Source: Kitasatospora sp. CB01950 (GTDB taxonomy: Bacteria > Actinomycetota > Actinomycetes > Streptomycetales > Streptomycetaceae). Taken from it: a stretch of DNA of 64,000 nucleotides. Positions 17,138 through 27,032 of the stretch are shown here, in pieces (position 1 is the first letter of the stretch; each line of letters begins with the position of its first letter). The stretch is from the NCBI RefSeq assembly GCF_001905465.1, contig NZ_LISX01000002.1:681425-745424 (forward strand), in the 5' to 3' direction. Made by a program: the position numbers and the translations under genes. A model generated the notes under the pieces. That model searched no databases and was not told where the DNA came from. It worked only from the letters and a program-made list of their open reading frames with translations.

Positions 17138-18148
17138 ATGAACGCGGCCGCCAACTGGGACGACATCCTGGTCCGGGACAATTTCCAGGACATCGGGCAG
17201 ACCCCCACCACCGACCCGGTGTGGGAATCGCCGGACATCATCCCCTTCGGCAGCGACATCCTCGGCTTCGACCTGCTGGAGTCCAGCTACCACGGCCCGG
17301 ACCTCGGCGTGAGCCATCCCATCGTGCAGGGGCAGCTCAACCGGATCTACGTCCGGGGGAAGAACCTGCGGACGGGCTGCCCCAGCTCCGGCGACGTCCG
17401 GCTGTACTTCGCCCCCGGGGGGCTGCTCCTGGACCCGCGGGCCTGGACCCCGATCCCCGTCGAGGGCGGCGGCACCAGCGTCCCGTTCGTCGTCCGCAGC
17501 GGTTCCCGGGAGATCCCGCCCGGACAGATCTGCGTCACCAGGACCGCCTTCCTCTTCCCGAGCCAGACACCGCCGGGCCACTACTGCACGATCACCACCG
17601 TGGACTCCCCCGCCCACCCGATGTCGGCGACCCTGCCCACGTTCAACTCGCTCGTCGACTACCTGAACTGGGTCCGGTACAACCCCAACGTCGGCTGGCG
17701 CAACATCGACGTGATCCCGTGCCGGCAGACCGAGTACGTCCTCGCCAACCTGGCGATCTGCAACCTGAACAACACCCCGACGCGGTTCGTCTTCGGGATC
17801 TCCGGCACCGACCTGCCGAACGGCACCGCGACCTTCTCCAACACCGACCAGCGGGCGCCGTTCAGCCTGACCGCGCAGGTCTACGCGCCCGGCACCGACG
17901 AGGGGTACACGCGCTCGGTCCTGCTGCCCGCCAACTACTCCGGCACGGTCACGGTCGTGGTCCGGTTCGACCAGCCCCTGCCGTGCGACGCCCGGATCGT
18001 GCTGCGGGCGTACAACCCGGTGACCAACAACGCCGGGGCGCTCGAACGCCGGCTCGCCGTCCCGCTCGCCGGTGTGCCCGGGCTCGCGGACGCGCTGTTC
18101 CTCGAACTCGGCGCGTACACCTTCGTCGCCGCGGAGAGCAGCGCCTGA
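17138..18148 (+). CDS. Uncharacterised beta-rich protein
   Basis: 336 aa. ATG with GGGAGG 5-10 nt upstream. No signal peptide or TM segment. The N-terminal part has VRDNFQDIGQTPTTDPVWES and SPDIIPFGSDI, followed by NRIYVRGKNLRTGCPSSGDV and VRLYFAPGG. I recall this W-SPDI ... Y-R-N ... V-LY pattern from Ig-like beta-sandwich modules in bacterial proteins. The second half (~residues 190-336) is a second beta-rich region with FVFGISGTDLPNGTATFSN and YSGTVTVVVRFDQPLPCDA. Composition (Asn, Thr, Pro, Tyr) differs from the Ala/Arg-rich neighbours. Function unknown. It is convergent with the YdcF gene, 8 bp away. Confidence 0.78.
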   Translation: MNAAANWDDILVRDNFQDIGQTPTTDPVWESPDIIPFGSDILGFDLLESSYHGPDLGVSHPIVQGQLNRIYVRGKNLRTGCPSSGDVRLYFAPGGLLLDPRAWTPIPVEGGGTSVPFVVRSGSREIPPGQICVTRTAFLFPSQTPPGHYCTITTVDSPAHPMSATLPTFNSLVDYLNWVRYNPNVGWRNIDVIPCRQTEYVLANLAICNLNNTPTRFVFGISGTDLPNGTATFSNTDQRAPFSLTAQVYAPGTDEGYTRSVLLPANYSGTVTVVVRFDQPLPCDARIVLRAYNPVTNNAGALERRLAVPLAGVPGLADALFLELGAYTFVAAESSA

Positions 18149-18156
18149 CACCGTCG

Positions 18157-19149
18157 CTACGCGGCGACGGAGACCAGGGTCAGCAGGCCGCAGACCGTCA
18201 CGTTGATCCACTTGTAGGCGACCAGCACGGCGACGAACTCGCGGATGGTCGCGCTGGGCCAGAAGTAGGCGGCGGTGGGCGAGCCGGCGACCTGGCCGTT
18301 GACGCCCTGCCGGCGGGCGAGGAGGGCGGCGCGGAAGGCGTGGAAGTTGTTGGTGACCACCACGCAGCTGTAGTCGGGGTCGGCGGCGCTCATCAGCTCG
18401 CGGGAGAAGCGCAGGTTCTCCTCGGTGGTGCGGGAGCGGTCCTCCAGGACGATCCGGTCGGCGGGGAAGCCCCGGTCGGTGAGGTAGGCGGCCATCGCGT
18501 GGGACTCGGGGAGTTGCTCGTCGGGTCCCTGCCCGCCGGAGGTGATCAGCAGCGGCGGGCGGCCGTTCGCGGCTTGCCGCTCGTACAGGGCGCGGCCGCG
18601 CTCCAGGCGGCTGGCCAGCAGTGGCGGGACCCGGGTGCCGCCGAGCAGTCCGGAGCCGAGGACGACGACGTAGTCCACGTCCTGACGGGGCATCAGCCGA
18701 CCGTACAGGTAGGCGTAGCCGATGAAGCAGACGAACAGGAACGACAGGTAGCAGGTCAGCAGGAGGGCGGTGCGGGCGACCACCGACAGTGCGGGCGAGT
18801 CGGCCTGGGGGGCGGCGACCAGCAGCGCGACGACCGCCAGGATGGCGACGCCGCAGAGCAGCGACAGCAGGTTGGCGACCCGCCGGCCCTCCTTGCGGAT
18901 CATCTTGAAACCGTTGGCGATCAACAGCCCGGCGAGCACCAGGGTGGCGAGCGCCGGGGCGAGGACGACGACGATCAGGACGACCTCGGCGAGGACGGAG
19001 TCGACCTTCCCGAGCGTGACGAGCAGGGCGAACGCCAGGAAGGTGAGGGCGAGTCCGAGGTACACGGCATTGCTGAAGCGACGTCGGTCGCGCAGCACGC
19101 CGACGGCGGCGAGCAGGAGGAAGAAGACCGCGGGAGCATACAGAAGCAT
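18157..19149 (-). CDS. YdcF/SanA-family (DUF218) membrane protein
   Basis: 330 aa from ATG 19149, starting at the hydrophobic MLLYAPAVFFLLLAAVGVL. Four to five TM segments fill residues 1-165. The DUF218 domain follows: DYVVVLGSGLLGG, RLERGRALYERQ, PPLLITSGGQGPDEQLPES, IVLEDRSRTTEENLRFS and CVVVTNNFHAFRAALLARR. These are the conserved acidic, Ser/Thr and His-x-x-R positions of the ElyC/SanA/YdcF family, associated with envelope precursor metabolism in E. coli. A final hydrophobic segment closes the protein. Specific function unproven. Confidence 0.88.
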   Translation of the reverse strand: MLLYAPAVFFLLLAAVGVLRDRRRFSNAVYLGLALTFLAFALLVTLGKVDSVLAEVVLIVVVLAPALATLVLAGLLIANGFKMIRKEGRRVANLLSLLCGVAILAVVALLVAAPQADSPALSVVARTALLLTCYLSFLFVCFIGYAYLYGRLMPRQDVDYVVVLGSGLLGGTRVPPLLASRLERGRALYERQAANGRPPLLITSGGQGPDEQLPESHAMAAYLTDRGFPADRIVLEDRSRTTEENLRFSRELMSAADPDYSCVVVTNNFHAFRAALLARRQGVNGQVAGSPTAAYFWPSATIREFVAVLVAYKWINVTVCGLLTLVSVAA

Positions 19150-19260
19150 GCGGTCCAGCCTAGGCACCGACGCAAAGCGCTGTGGCCGACGCCCTCCGAA
19201 TCCGGGCATCTCCGGCCCGACAATCGGACCAACGCCGCAGTGATGTGACGATCCGCCAGG

Positions 19261-21318
19261 TCAGCGGCGGGCGAGCGCGCCGCCCTGCGGGAACCCTTCC
19301 GTGAGGTCCTCGGCGATCATGCGCTTGGCGATGGTGTCGGCGGCGGCCCGCAGTTCGGCGCCGCTGGGGTGGCCGAGGTCCTGCTCCAGGCGGTGGCACA
19401 GCCACTGGCCCCAGGCGCGGGTGATGGTCGCGGCCTCGCGTTCGCCGGCCTCGGTGTGCGCGTAGAAGTCGCCGTGCGCCTCCAGGAATCCTTCGGCGAC
19501 CATCCGGTCGTACACCGGCCGGAGGACCTCCGGCGGGACGCGGCGGCGGGCGGCGATCAGGTTGAGGGTGGCGTGGCCGACGGTGCGGGTGAACAGGTCG
19601 ACCTGCATGACGGCCCAGGCGCCGGCCATGTCGAGCCGGGTGCCGGAGTCGGCGACGATCTGCCGGGCGGTCTCCAGGCCCGCGGTGCCGAGGAGTTTGC
19701 CGACGGCGAATTCGAGCACCCGCGCGGAGTCGCCGGAGGACGGCTGGGCGAAGCCCTCGCCCATGTCGGTGGAGCCGGCCCGGGCGGAGTCGCGCAGCGG
19801 CACCTGCTTGAGGAACAGCGCCACCAGGAAGCCCAGCAGCGCGACCGGCACCGTCCACAGGAACACGGTGTGCAGCGAGTCGGCGTACGCCCGGATCACC
19901 GGCTCGGCCGCGGCCGGCGGCAGGCCCTGCACGCCGTGCGGGCTCTGCGCGGCGGCCGCGATCTGCTCGGGGCTGCTGCCGGTGGCCCGGGCGGCCGCGG
20001 CGACGCCGTCGGCGAGGTTGGTCTTCAGCGTGTTGGTGTAGATGGTGCCGAACACGGCGGTGCCGAACGAGGATCCGAGGGTGCGGAAGAACGTGACGCC
20101 GGAGGTGGCGGTGCCGAGGTCGGAGTAGTCGACGGTGTTCTGCACCGCGATGGTGAGCACCTGCATGCACAGGCCGATGCCGACGCCGAGCACGAACATG
20201 TACAGGCTGGCCAGCCAGGTGCTGGTGCCCGGGTTCAGCCGCGACAGCAGGTACAGCCCGACCGCCATCACCAGCGAGCCGACGATCGGGAAGATCCGGT
20301 ACGTGCCGGTCTTGGAGACCACGTTGCCGCTGAAGATCGACGCGATCAGCAGGCCGAGCACCATCGGCAGGGTCCGCACGCCCGAGACCGTCGCCGAGTC
20401 GCCGTCCACGTACTGCAGGAACGTCGGCAGGAAGGTCATCGCGCCGAGCATCGCGAAGCCGACGATGAAGCTGAGCACCGAGCAGACCGTGAACACCTGG
20501 TTGCGGAACAGCCGCATCGGCAGGGTGGGTTCGACGGCGCGGGTCTCCACCCAGCAGAACAGGCCGAGCGCGACCACGCCGCCCACGAACAGGCCGATGA
20601 TGACGGGCGAGCCCCAGGCGTACTCGTTGCCGCCCCAACTGGTCGCCAGGATCAGGGCGCTGGCCCCGATCGCGACCAGCACGATGCCCAGGTAGTCGAC
20701 CACCGGCCGGGACGCGGAGCGGACCACCGGGATGTTCCGGGCCGCCGCGATCACCACCAGGATCGCGATCGGCACGTTGACGTAGAACGCCCAGCGCCAG
20801 GACAGGTGATCGGTGAACAGCCCGCCCAGCAGCGGCCCGATCACGGTGGCGACACCGAACACCGCGCCGATCGCGCCCTGGTACTTGCCGCGTTCGCGCA
20901 GCGGGATGACGTCCGCGATCAGCGCCATCGAGGTGACCATCAGACCGCCCGCGCCGACGCCCTGCACCGCCCGCCAGGCGATCAGCAGCGTCATGTTGGT
21001 GGCCAGGCCGCACAGGAACGAGCCGGTGATGAACACGATCGCGGAGATCTGGAAGACCACCTTGCGGCCGAACAGGTCGCCCATCTTGCCGACCAGCGCC
21101 GTGGTGACGGTCTCCGCCAGCAGGTAGGACGTCACCACCCAGGACATGTGCGCGGCGCCACCGAGGTCCGCGACGATGGTGGGCAGCGCGGTGCCGACGA
21201 TGGTCTGGTCGAGGGCGGCCAGCAGCATGCCGAGCACGATGGTGCCGAACACGACGTTGCGCTGCCGCCGGTCGAGGACGGGCGGGGCCGCCGGGCTGGT
21301 CTCGCTGGTGGTGGTCAC
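19261..21318 (-). CDS. DHA2-family (EmrB/QacA) multidrug MFS transporter with long C-terminal tail
   Basis: 685 aa, GTG start at 21318. Fourteen TM segments are expected: [20 protein letters not shown] with motif D1 ([11 protein letters not shown]), motif [11 protein letters not shown], and motif C region [19 protein letters not shown]. Proton-driven export of hydrophobic or cationic drugs across the cytoplasmic membrane is expected. After the last TM (~residue 515) comes a soluble ~165-residue tail, including [20 protein letters not shown] and [20 protein letters not shown], which looks like a winged-helix-like domain; such tails are common in Streptomyces DHA2 pumps (recalled). Divergent from a sigma-factor gene. 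Confidence 0.9.
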   Translation of the reverse strand: MTTTSETSPAAPPVLDRRQRNVVFGTIVLGMLLAALDQTIVGTALPTIVADLGGAAHMSWVVTSYLLAETVTTALVGKMGDLFGRKVVFQISAIVFITGSFLCGLATNMTLLIAWRAVQGVGAGGLMVTSMALIADVIPLRERGKYQGAIGAVFGVATVIGPLLGGLFTDHLSWRWAFYVNVPIAILVVIAAARNIPVVRSASRPVVDYLGIVLVAIGASALILATSWGGNEYAWGSPVIIGLFVGGVVALGLFCWVETRAVEPTLPMRLFRNQVFTVCSVLSFIVGFAMLGAMTFLPTFLQYVDGDSATVSGVRTLPMVLGLLIASIFSGNVVSKTGTYRIFPIVGSLVMAVGLYLLSRLNPGTSTWLASLYMFVLGVGIGLCMQVLTIAVQNTVDYSDLGTATSGVTFFRTLGSSFGTAVFGTIYTNTLKTNLADGVAAAARATGSSPEQIAAAAQSPHGVQGLPPAAAEPVIRAYADSLHTVFLWTVPVALLGFLVALFLKQVPLRDSARAGSTDMGEGFAQPSSGDSARVLEFAVGKLLGTAGLETARQIVADSGTRLDMAGAWAVMQVDLFTRTVGHATLNLIAARRRVPPEVLRPVYDRMVAEGFLEAHGDFYAHTEAGEREAATITRAWGQWLCHRLEQDLGHPSGAELRAAADTIAKRMIAEDLTEGFPQGGALARR

Positions 21319-21438
21319 CGCGACATCGTCACACTTTGACCCGTTCTGCCCGTTCCGACACCCCGTTCGGCGAAGAATGATCGATCCGCGCCCGTACGGC
21401 GGTGCGACAAGAGTGAAGTCCCACCGCGTTAGAGGGAC

Positions 21439-21966
21439 ATGGACAGGACGACGACGACCGGGAACCACCCCGAACCCCTCGAATTCCGGGACTTCGCGGC
21501 GGCCCGCGGCCGGCACCTGGTGCGCACCGCGTACCTGCTGACCGGCGGCGACGCCCACCTCGCCGAGGACCTCGCACAGGAAGCCCTCGGCAAGCTCTAC
21601 GGCAGCTGGCGGCGGGTCTCCCGGATGGCGAACCCGGCCGGATACGCCAGAACCGTCCTGGTCAACACCTTCATCAGCCACCGGCGCCGGCGCAGCAGCG
21701 GCGAACACGTCACCGACACCTTCGTCGAGTCCGCCGTGCCCGTCGCCGACCCCGCCCTGCGCCTCACCCTGCTCCACGCGCTCGGCGAACTCCCGCAGCA
21801 GGACCGGGCGGTGCTCGTCCTACGCTACTGGGAGGACCTCGGAGTCGAGGAGACCGCCGCCGTACTCCGGCTCTCCCCGACCGCCGTCCGCTCCCGCGCG
21901 TCCCGGGCGCTGAGCCGCCTGCGCGACCGCCTCGGCAGCGAGTACGCCGAACTCGCCCGCATCTGA
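21439..21966 (+). CDS. SigE-family RNA polymerase sigma-70 (ECF) factor
   Basis: 175 aa. Region 2: [18 protein letters not shown], then [20 protein letters not shown]. Region 4: [29 protein letters not shown], then [19 protein letters not shown] as the HTH. Length and motifs fit the small SigE-like ECF group of actinomycetes. The next gene, 32 nt downstream, encodes a single-pass membrane protein that is the likely partner; the pair should form an operon controlling an envelope or stress regulon. The pump gene is divergent and could be a target, but I see no matching promoter pair to prove it. Confidence 0.9.
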   Translation: MDRTTTTGNHPEPLEFRDFAAARGRHLVRTAYLLTGGDAHLAEDLAQEALGKLYGSWRRVSRMANPAGYARTVLVNTFISHRRRRSSGEHVTDTFVESAVPVADPALRLTLLHALGELPQQDRAVLVLRYWEDLGVEETAAVLRLSPTAVRSRASRALSRLRDRLGSEYAELARI

Positions 21967-21998
21967 CGATCCTTCAGCACTTTTTCCGGAGACCACCG

Positions 21999-23219
21999 AT
22001 GACTTCCGAAGAGGACTTCGCCCGCGCGCTGCGGGCCTCCGCCGAACTCGCCCCCGCACCGGCCGGCGACCTGCTCGCCCTGAACGCCGAACTCCGCGGC
22101 CGCAACCGGGTACTGCGCCGCCGGGCGGCCGGGGCCTCCGCGGTCGCCCTGGTCGCCACGGCCGGGTGCGCGCTGGCCCTGCTGCCCTGGGGGACGCCCG
22201 CGGACGTTTCCGCGGCCGGGGACACCCCGTCGGCCGCGGCGCCGACGCCCCCCGACGGGTTCATGTCCCACACCCTGCGTTCGCTGTTGCCCAAGGAGGG
22301 CAAGGTCGACGCCCAGAAGATCTCCAGCACCGACAGGTCGATGACTCCGTCGGCCTCCGCGGAGTACGACGACGGCCACGGCCCGGCCCAGGTCGGCGTG
22401 ACCGCCGAACGGGTGGTCACGCCGCTCACCGACGCCGACCCCGCCCTGCAGTGCCCGGACACCCTGGAGCAGCCGACCACCACCTGCCACGTCACCGCCC
22501 GGCCGGACGGCTCCCGCCTGGTCACCGCCGCGAAGGCCCCGCGCTGGAACGGCGACACCCGCACCTGGACGGCGACGTTCTCCACCCCCGACGGCCGGAT
22601 GATCCGCGCCTTCGAGATCGTCACCGGCTTCGCCGACGACCCGGACCGCGAGCAGCCCCCGCTGCCGATGGACGGCCTGCAGAAGATCGCCACCTCCGAC
22701 GACTGGAAGCCGGCCTTCGACCAGCTGCCCCCCGGAAGGGTGTTCACCGAGCCCGTCACCACCGAGCAGGTGGCCGCCGCCCTGCGCGAGGCGCTGCCCG
22801 CCGGGGCCGTGTTCGACCCGGGCAAGGACACCCAGAACGTCCCCGGCCGGATCCACGGAACGGTGACGCTCAACGGGCGCACCAGCAACGTGGTCGCCAC
22901 CGTCGCGCACAACTGGCAGTACGGCCTGCCCGGCGACGAGCGGGTCAGGTTCCAGCAGATGGGCTCGACCGCGAACATCCACCAGACCGTGAACGGCATC
23001 GACGCCTTCCTCAAGAAGATCCCGCTCGCCGGTCCCGGCCACACGCCCGAGACCCAGGGCACGGACTGGTTCGCCGCCGCACAGTTCCCCGGCCGCACCG
23101 TGGTCACCGTCAAGCTGTGGACGCCCGGAACCGGCAACCAGCACGCCACCGGGCCGGGTGCGCTCGACGAGGACCAGGTCGTCGCGCTGGTCGCCGCCGC
23201 GAACTGGTCGCACGCCTGA
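21999..23219 (+). CDS. Single-pass membrane protein, probable regulator partner of the sigma factor
   Basis: 406 aa; ATG with GGAG 9-12 nt upstream. Residues 1-47 are cytosolic (EEDFARALRASAELAPAPAG), followed by one TM segment, ASAVALVATAGCALALLPWG, and a ~330-residue extracytoplasmic domain without recognisable motif (beta-rich, with one likely disulfide from CPDTLEQPTTTCHV). Topology and position directly after a SigE-type sigma gene are those of an anti-sigma-like or accessory membrane protein, but I see no classical zinc-binding H-x3-C-x2-C motif, so sequestration of the sigma factor is inference. A perfect hairpin follows the stop. Confidence 0.75.
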   Translation: MTSEEDFARALRASAELAPAPAGDLLALNAELRGRNRVLRRRAAGASAVALVATAGCALALLPWGTPADVSAAGDTPSAAAPTPPDGFMSHTLRSLLPKEGKVDAQKISSTDRSMTPSASAEYDDGHGPAQVGVTAERVVTPLTDADPALQCPDTLEQPTTTCHVTARPDGSRLVTAAKAPRWNGDTRTWTATFSTPDGRMIRAFEIVTGFADDPDREQPPLPMDGLQKIATSDDWKPAFDQLPPGRVFTEPVTTEQVAAALREALPAGAVFDPGKDTQNVPGRIHGTVTLNGRTSNVVATVAHNWQYGLPGDERVRFQQMGSTANIHQTVNGIDAFLKKIPLAGPGHTPETQGTDWFAAAQFPGRTVVTVKLWTPGTGNQHATGPGALDEDQVVALVAAANWSHA

Positions 23220-23224
23220 CGCCC

Positions 23225-23264
23225 GACCCGGGCGCGCCGGTGCTCCCACCGGCGCGCCCGGGTC
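23225..23264 (+). terminator. Perfect 18-bp hairpin terminator of the sigma-factor operon
   Basis: GACCCGGGCGCGCCGGTG (23225-23242), loop CTCC, then its exact complement (23247-23264). It starts 5 nt after the stop of the membrane-protein gene. The downstream HIT gene begins only 15 nt later, so that gene must use a promoter lying in or just after the hairpin. Confidence 0.8.
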
Positions 23265-23278
23265 GTGATGATGGGGCG

Positions 23279-23686
23279 ATGGACTGCCTGTTCTGTCGCG
23301 TGGTGGCCGGCGACGTCCCGGTGGAGACCGTCTTCGCGGATTCGTCCGTCGTCGCGTTCCTCGACCACCGGCCGCTCTTCCCCGGCCACCTGCTGGTGAT
23401 CCCCCGCCGCCACGTCCCGACCCTGACCGACCTCACCGACGCGGAGACCGGCCCCTACTGGACCCGCGTCCGCCGGCTGACCGCCGCCGTCGAGCGCGGC
23501 ATGTCCGCGGCCGGCAGCTTCGTCGCCACCAACAACCGCATCAGCCAGTCCGTCCCCCACCTGCACACCCACGTCGTCCCCCGCAACCCCAAGGACGGCC
23601 TCCGCGGCTTCTTCTGGCCCCGCACCCACTACCGCGACGCGGCCCACGCGGCCTCCACAGCAGCCTCGATCCACGCCGCCCTCTGA
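23279..23686 (+). CDS. HIT-family hydrolase
   Basis: 135 aa. MDCLFCRVVAGDVPVETVFA at the N-terminus, then FLDHRPLFPGHLLVIPRRHV, and the histidine triad HLHTHVV near residue 98. HIT proteins hydrolyse or transfer nucleotides from phosphoramidates and dinucleotides. Length is close to the family norm, with a C-terminal FWPRTHYRD extension. GATGAT (23267-23272) is 6 nt from the ATG and there is no Shine-Dalgarno, so the mRNA is probably leaderless and separate from the upstream operon. Confidence 0.88.
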   Translation: MDCLFCRVVAGDVPVETVFADSSVVAFLDHRPLFPGHLLVIPRRHVPTLTDLTDAETGPYWTRVRRLTAAVERGMSAAGSFVATNNRISQSVPHLHTHVVPRNPKDGLRGFFWPRTHYRDAAHAASTAASIHAAL

Positions 23687-23747
23687 CCCCACCGACCCGC
23701 CCCACCCGAGCACCCGACTCAACTGCCTTGCCCTGCACCGCCGGGGG

Positions 23748-24662
23748 CTATGGCTCGTCGGGGGTGCCGCGGACTGTGGTGCGGAAGGCGATGGGGGTGG
23801 TGCCGGTGCGTTGGTGGAAGAACTTGGCGAAGTTGGCGGCGTCGGCGAAGCCGAGGTGGTCGGCTATGCGGGCGGCGGGGGTGTCGCTGTGGGCGAGGAG
23901 GCGTTTGGCTTCGAGGATGACGCGGCGGTCGACGAATTCCTTGGCGCCGATGCCGGTGGCGGCGAGGGTGGCGCGGGAGAGGGTGCGGGGGGAGTACCCG
24001 AGCGCTTTGGCGTAGTCGTCGACGCGGCGGGTGCGGGTGAAGTGGTGTTCGACGGCGTGGCGGAAGCGGCGGTAGGTCTCGCCGGGTTCGGCGGCGGTGG
24101 TGGTGCCGCAGGGGCTCGGGGGGTTGGCGAGCCGGAGGAGGAGCGCGGCGAGGAGGTGGCGGAGCAGGGCGTGGTGGATGTCGGCAGGGAGGTCGGCGCC
24201 GGCGGCGAACTCCTGGTGGAGGTGGCGCAGCGCCTGCCGGAGGGCGTCGCGTGCGGGGCCGGCGGTGTGCAGGACGGCTGCGGCGAAGGGGTCGTCGAGG
24301 TGGGCGGCGGCGACCGTCGCCGGGTCGGGGAAGCCGGGTTCGAAGAGGACGAGGGTGCCGTCGGCGTCGCCGAGTTCGCCCCACTGCTGGACCTGTCCGG
24401 GGCGGACCCAGAGCCAGCTGCCGGGGCGGACGTCGTGTTCGGTGAAGTCGACGGTGTGGCGGAGGGCGCCGCGGTCGAGGGTGAGCAGGTGGTGGAAGGC
24501 GGGCCGCTGGGGGCGGTGGAAGGCCCGGTCGGTGGCGGCGGCGCGGCGGGCGCGCAGTTCGGCGAGGGTCATCACTTCGACGCCGACCGGTCCGCCGGGT
24601 GGCGCGGCGAACGGGACCTCGGGGATCGTCGTCCCGGACGTCGGGTTGTCACTGCCTCGCAT
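23748..24662 (-). CDS. AraC-family transcriptional regulator
   Basis: 304 aa, ATG at 24662. The N-terminal ~190 residues are a cupin-type ligand domain (FHHLLTLDRGALRHTVDFTE, RPGSWLWVRPGQVQQW). The C-terminal ~100 residues carry the double HTH: VDDYAKALGYSPRTLSRATL, then ARIADHLGFADAANFAKFF and HQRTGTTPIAFR, the AraC signature. Effector and target unknown. The regulator is divergent from a LacI gene, with 95 bp between starts. Confidence 0.9.
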   Translation of the reverse strand: MRGSDNPTSGTTIPEVPFAAPPGGPVGVEVMTLAELRARRAAATDRAFHRPQRPAFHHLLTLDRGALRHTVDFTEHDVRPGSWLWVRPGQVQQWGELGDADGTLVLFEPGFPDPATVAAAHLDDPFAAAVLHTAGPARDALRQALRHLHQEFAAGADLPADIHHALLRHLLAALLLRLANPPSPCGTTTAAEPGETYRRFRHAVEHHFTRTRRVDDYAKALGYSPRTLSRATLAATGIGAKEFVDRRVILEAKRLLAHSDTPAARIADHLGFADAANFAKFFHQRTGTTPIAFRTTVRGTPDEP

Positions 24663-24757
24663 GCTCACCACATCCGCAGCCAGGCTACCTCCGGTGGATC
24701 TTCCGCCGGGAGGGCGGCGGTACGGTCGGTGCAACGGCGGGACGGGAGGGGAGCGGG

Positions 24758-25789
24758 ATGGAGCGGCGTTCGACCTTGCACGACGTGGCGCGGGAGGCGG
24801 GGGTGAGTGCGAAGACGGTGTCGCGGGTGGTGAACGGGGACGGCCCGGTGGCGGCGGCGACCCGGGCGCGGGTGCTGGCGGCGACGGAGCGGCTGGGGTT
24901 CCGGCCGAATCTGCTGGCGCGCAGTATCCGCACCGGCGGCCCGGATTCGACGGTGGGCCTGGTGGTGCCGGATCTGGGCAATCCGTTCTTCGGGGCGTTG
25001 GCGGGCGGGGTGGAGGAGGCGGCGCGGGCGCGCGGGTTGACGGTGCTGCTGGGGTGTTCGGGCGGTGATCCGGTGCGCGAAGCGGACGTGGTAAGCGCTT
25101 TCCTGGCACGTCGGACGGCCGCGCTGCTGGTGGTTCCGGCGACTGACGGGGAGGCGTCCGCGCAGCAGGCCGCAAGCGCCGGGGTGCCGCTGGTGTTCGT
25201 GGACCGGCCGGGCCCGGACGCGGACTGCGTGCTGTCCTCGAACCGGGCGGGCGCCCGCGAGGGCGTGGCCCACCTGCTGGCGGCCGGGCACCGCCGGGTG
25301 GCGTTCCTGGGCGATCTGCCGCCGGAGCTGTACACCCGCCGGGAGCGGCTGGCGGGGTACGAGGACGCGCTCGCAGGGGCGGGCGTCCCGCGCGACGGCG
25401 CGCTGCTCGCGGCGGCCCGGACGGCGGCGGACGCCGAGCTCGCGGTGGAGCGGCTGCTGGCGCTGCCGGATCCGCCGACGGCGCTGTTCGCGTCGCACGT
25501 GAACGCGGCGACGGGCGCGGTGCTGGCGTTGGCGCGGGCGGGCCGGCGGGAGGTGGCGTTGCTGGCGTTCGACGACCTGCCGTTGGCGGAGGCGCTGGAT
25601 CCGCCGCTGTCGGCGGTGGCGCAGGCCCCGGCGGAGCTGGGTGCGGCGGCGCTCCGGCTGGCGCTGGCGCGGCTGGACGGGGACGTCTCGCCGCCGCGGA
25701 CCGAGACGGTGCCGACCCGCCTGGTGCTGCGCGGCGCCCCTCGTGCGGCAGCCCCGTTCGCGGCGCTCTCCCGCACGGCATCCCCTTGA
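24758..25789 (+). CDS. LacI-family transcriptional regulator
   Basis: 343 aa; ATG with GGGAGGGGA upstream. HTH: TLHDVAREAGVSAKTVSRVV, followed by the hinge helix LGFRPNLLARSIRTG. The effector domain is of the periplasmic-binding-protein type: STVGLVVPDLGNPFFGALAG, GVPLVFVDRPG, HRRVAFLGDLPPELYTRRER and VALLAFDDLPLAEAL. It would bind a sugar or sugar-like ligand and repress by binding palindromes with a central CG. A likely operator of that kind lies inside the gene (25090-25103). The downstream lactate-monooxygenase-like gene, 62 bp away on the same strand, is a plausible co-transcribed target. Confidence 0.9.
   Translation: MERRSTLHDVAREAGVSAKTVSRVVNGDGPVAAATRARVLAATERLGFRPNLLARSIRTGGPDSTVGLVVPDLGNPFFGALAGGVEEAARARGLTVLLGCSGGDPVREADVVSAFLARRTAALLVVPATDGEASAQQAASAGVPLVFVDRPGPDADCVLSSNRAGAREGVAHLLAAGHRRVAFLGDLPPELYTRRERLAGYEDALAGAGVPRDGALLAAARTAADAELAVERLLALPDPPTALFASHVNAATGAVLALARAGRREVALLAFDDLPLAEALDPPLSAVAQAPAELGAAALRLALARLDGDVSPPRTETVPTRLVLRGAPRAAAPFAALSRTASP
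25090..25103. promoter_or_regulatory. LacI/CcpA-type palindrome inside the lacI-family gene
   Basis: GGTAAGCGCTTTCC contains the perfect core AAGCGCTT flanked by GG and CC, close to the operator type used by LacI/CcpA/GalR proteins. It covers codons GTG GTA AGC GCT TTC, and GTA and GCT are rare in this high-GC gene, suggesting selection on the DNA site itself. Autoregulation by roadblock is a possible function. Confidence 0.45.
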
Positions 25790-25851
25790 CCACCCGCCAG
25801 TAGCGGATGGAGGGTGGCCGCCACCGGTCGATCACCCATCGAGGAGCGCGG

Positions 25852-27015
25852 ATGGCCCCGCAGTTCGGCGACTACCAGAACGAGATCTACTTCGAGGCGC
25901 TGTTCGGCGTCTCCCCCAAGTACCCGATGACGTACGCGGGTTGGGCGGAGCGTGCGCAGGCGGCGCTGCCCCCGGACGTGTGGTCGTACGTGGCGGGCGG
26001 CGCGGGCGACGAGCACACCCAGCGGGCGAACGTCGCGGCGTTCGAGCGCTGGGGGCTGGTGCCTCGGATGCTGGTGGGTGCGAAGGAGAGGGATCTGCGC
26101 ACCGGGCTGTTCGGCCTGGAGTCGCCGTCGCCGCTGTTCCTGGCCCCGGTGGGGGTGCTGGGGCTGTGCGCGCCGGACGGGCACGGGGATCTGGCGGCGG
26201 CCCGGGCGGCGGCCCGCACGGGGGTGCCGATGGTGGCGTCGACGCTGTCGGTGGACCCGATGGAGCAGGTGGCGGCGGAGCTGGGCGACACGCCGGGGTT
26301 CTTCCAGCTGTACACGCCGACCGACCGGGCGCTCGCGGAGTCGCTGGTGCACCGGGCGGAGGCGGCCGGGTTCAGGGGCATCGTGGTCACGCTCGACACC
26401 TGGGTGACCGGCTGGCGTCCGCGCGACCTGGGCAGCGGCAGCTTCCCGCAGCTGCGCGGCCACTGTCTGGCGAACTACACCTCGGACCCGGTGTTCCGGG
26501 CCCGACTGAAGGACCCGGACGGGGATCCGCGCGGCGCGGTGATGGACTGGGTGCAGATCTTCGGCAACCCGCTGACCTGGGACGATCTGCCGTGGCTGCG
26601 TTCGCTGACCGACCTGCCGCTGATCCTCAAGGGCCTGTGCCACCCGGAGGACGTGCGCCGTGCGAAGGACGCGGGCGTGGACGGGATCTACTGCTCCAAC
26701 CACGGCGGCCGGCAGGCGAACGGCGGGCTTCCGGCGTTGGAGTCGCTGGCCGAGGCGGTGGCGGCGGCGGACGGCCTGCCGGTGCTGTTCGACTCGGGGG
26801 TGCGCAGCGGTGCGGATGCGGTGAAGGCGCTGGCGCTGGGGGCGACGGCGGTGGGCGTGGGCCGGCCGTACGTGTACGGGCTGGCGCTGGGCGGGGAGGC
26901 GGGGGTGGTGCACGTGCTGCGGTCGCTGCTGGCGGAGGCGGATCTGCTGATGGCGGTGGACGGCTATCCGTCGGTGGAGTCGCTGCGGGCGCCGGGGGCG
27001 TTGCGGCGTTGCTGA
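25852..27015 (+). CDS. Lactate 2-monooxygenase-like FMN-dependent alpha-hydroxy-acid oxidase
   Basis: 387 aa; ATG with GAGGAG 6-11 nt upstream. It follows mycobacterial lactate 2-monooxygenase (recalled): [20 protein letters not shown] at the N-terminus, [32 protein letters not shown], and the catalytic/FMN motif [15 protein letters not shown] with the base His284, then [20 protein letters not shown]. Expected reaction: oxidation of L-lactate or another L-2-hydroxy acid by O2, giving decarboxylated acid (monooxygenase) or keto acid plus H2O2 (oxidase). The loop between ~residues 215 and 235 seems shorter than in the mycobacterial enzyme. Cytosolic. Probably linked to the upstream LacI regulator. 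Confidence 0.85.
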   Translation: MAPQFGDYQNEIYFEALFGVSPKYPMTYAGWAERAQAALPPDVWSYVAGGAGDEHTQRANVAAFERWGLVPRMLVGAKERDLRTGLFGLESPSPLFLAPVGVLGLCAPDGHGDLAAARAAARTGVPMVASTLSVDPMEQVAAELGDTPGFFQLYTPTDRALAESLVHRAEAAGFRGIVVTLDTWVTGWRPRDLGSGSFPQLRGHCLANYTSDPVFRARLKDPDGDPRGAVMDWVQIFGNPLTWDDLPWLRSLTDLPLILKGLCHPEDVRRAKDAGVDGIYCSNHGGRQANGGLPALESLAEAVAAADGLPVLFDSGVRSGADAVKALALGATAVGVGRPYVYGLALGGEAGVVHVLRSLLAEADLLMAVDGYPSVESLRAPGALRRC

Positions 27016-27032
27016 GCCCACGCCTGCCCGCC

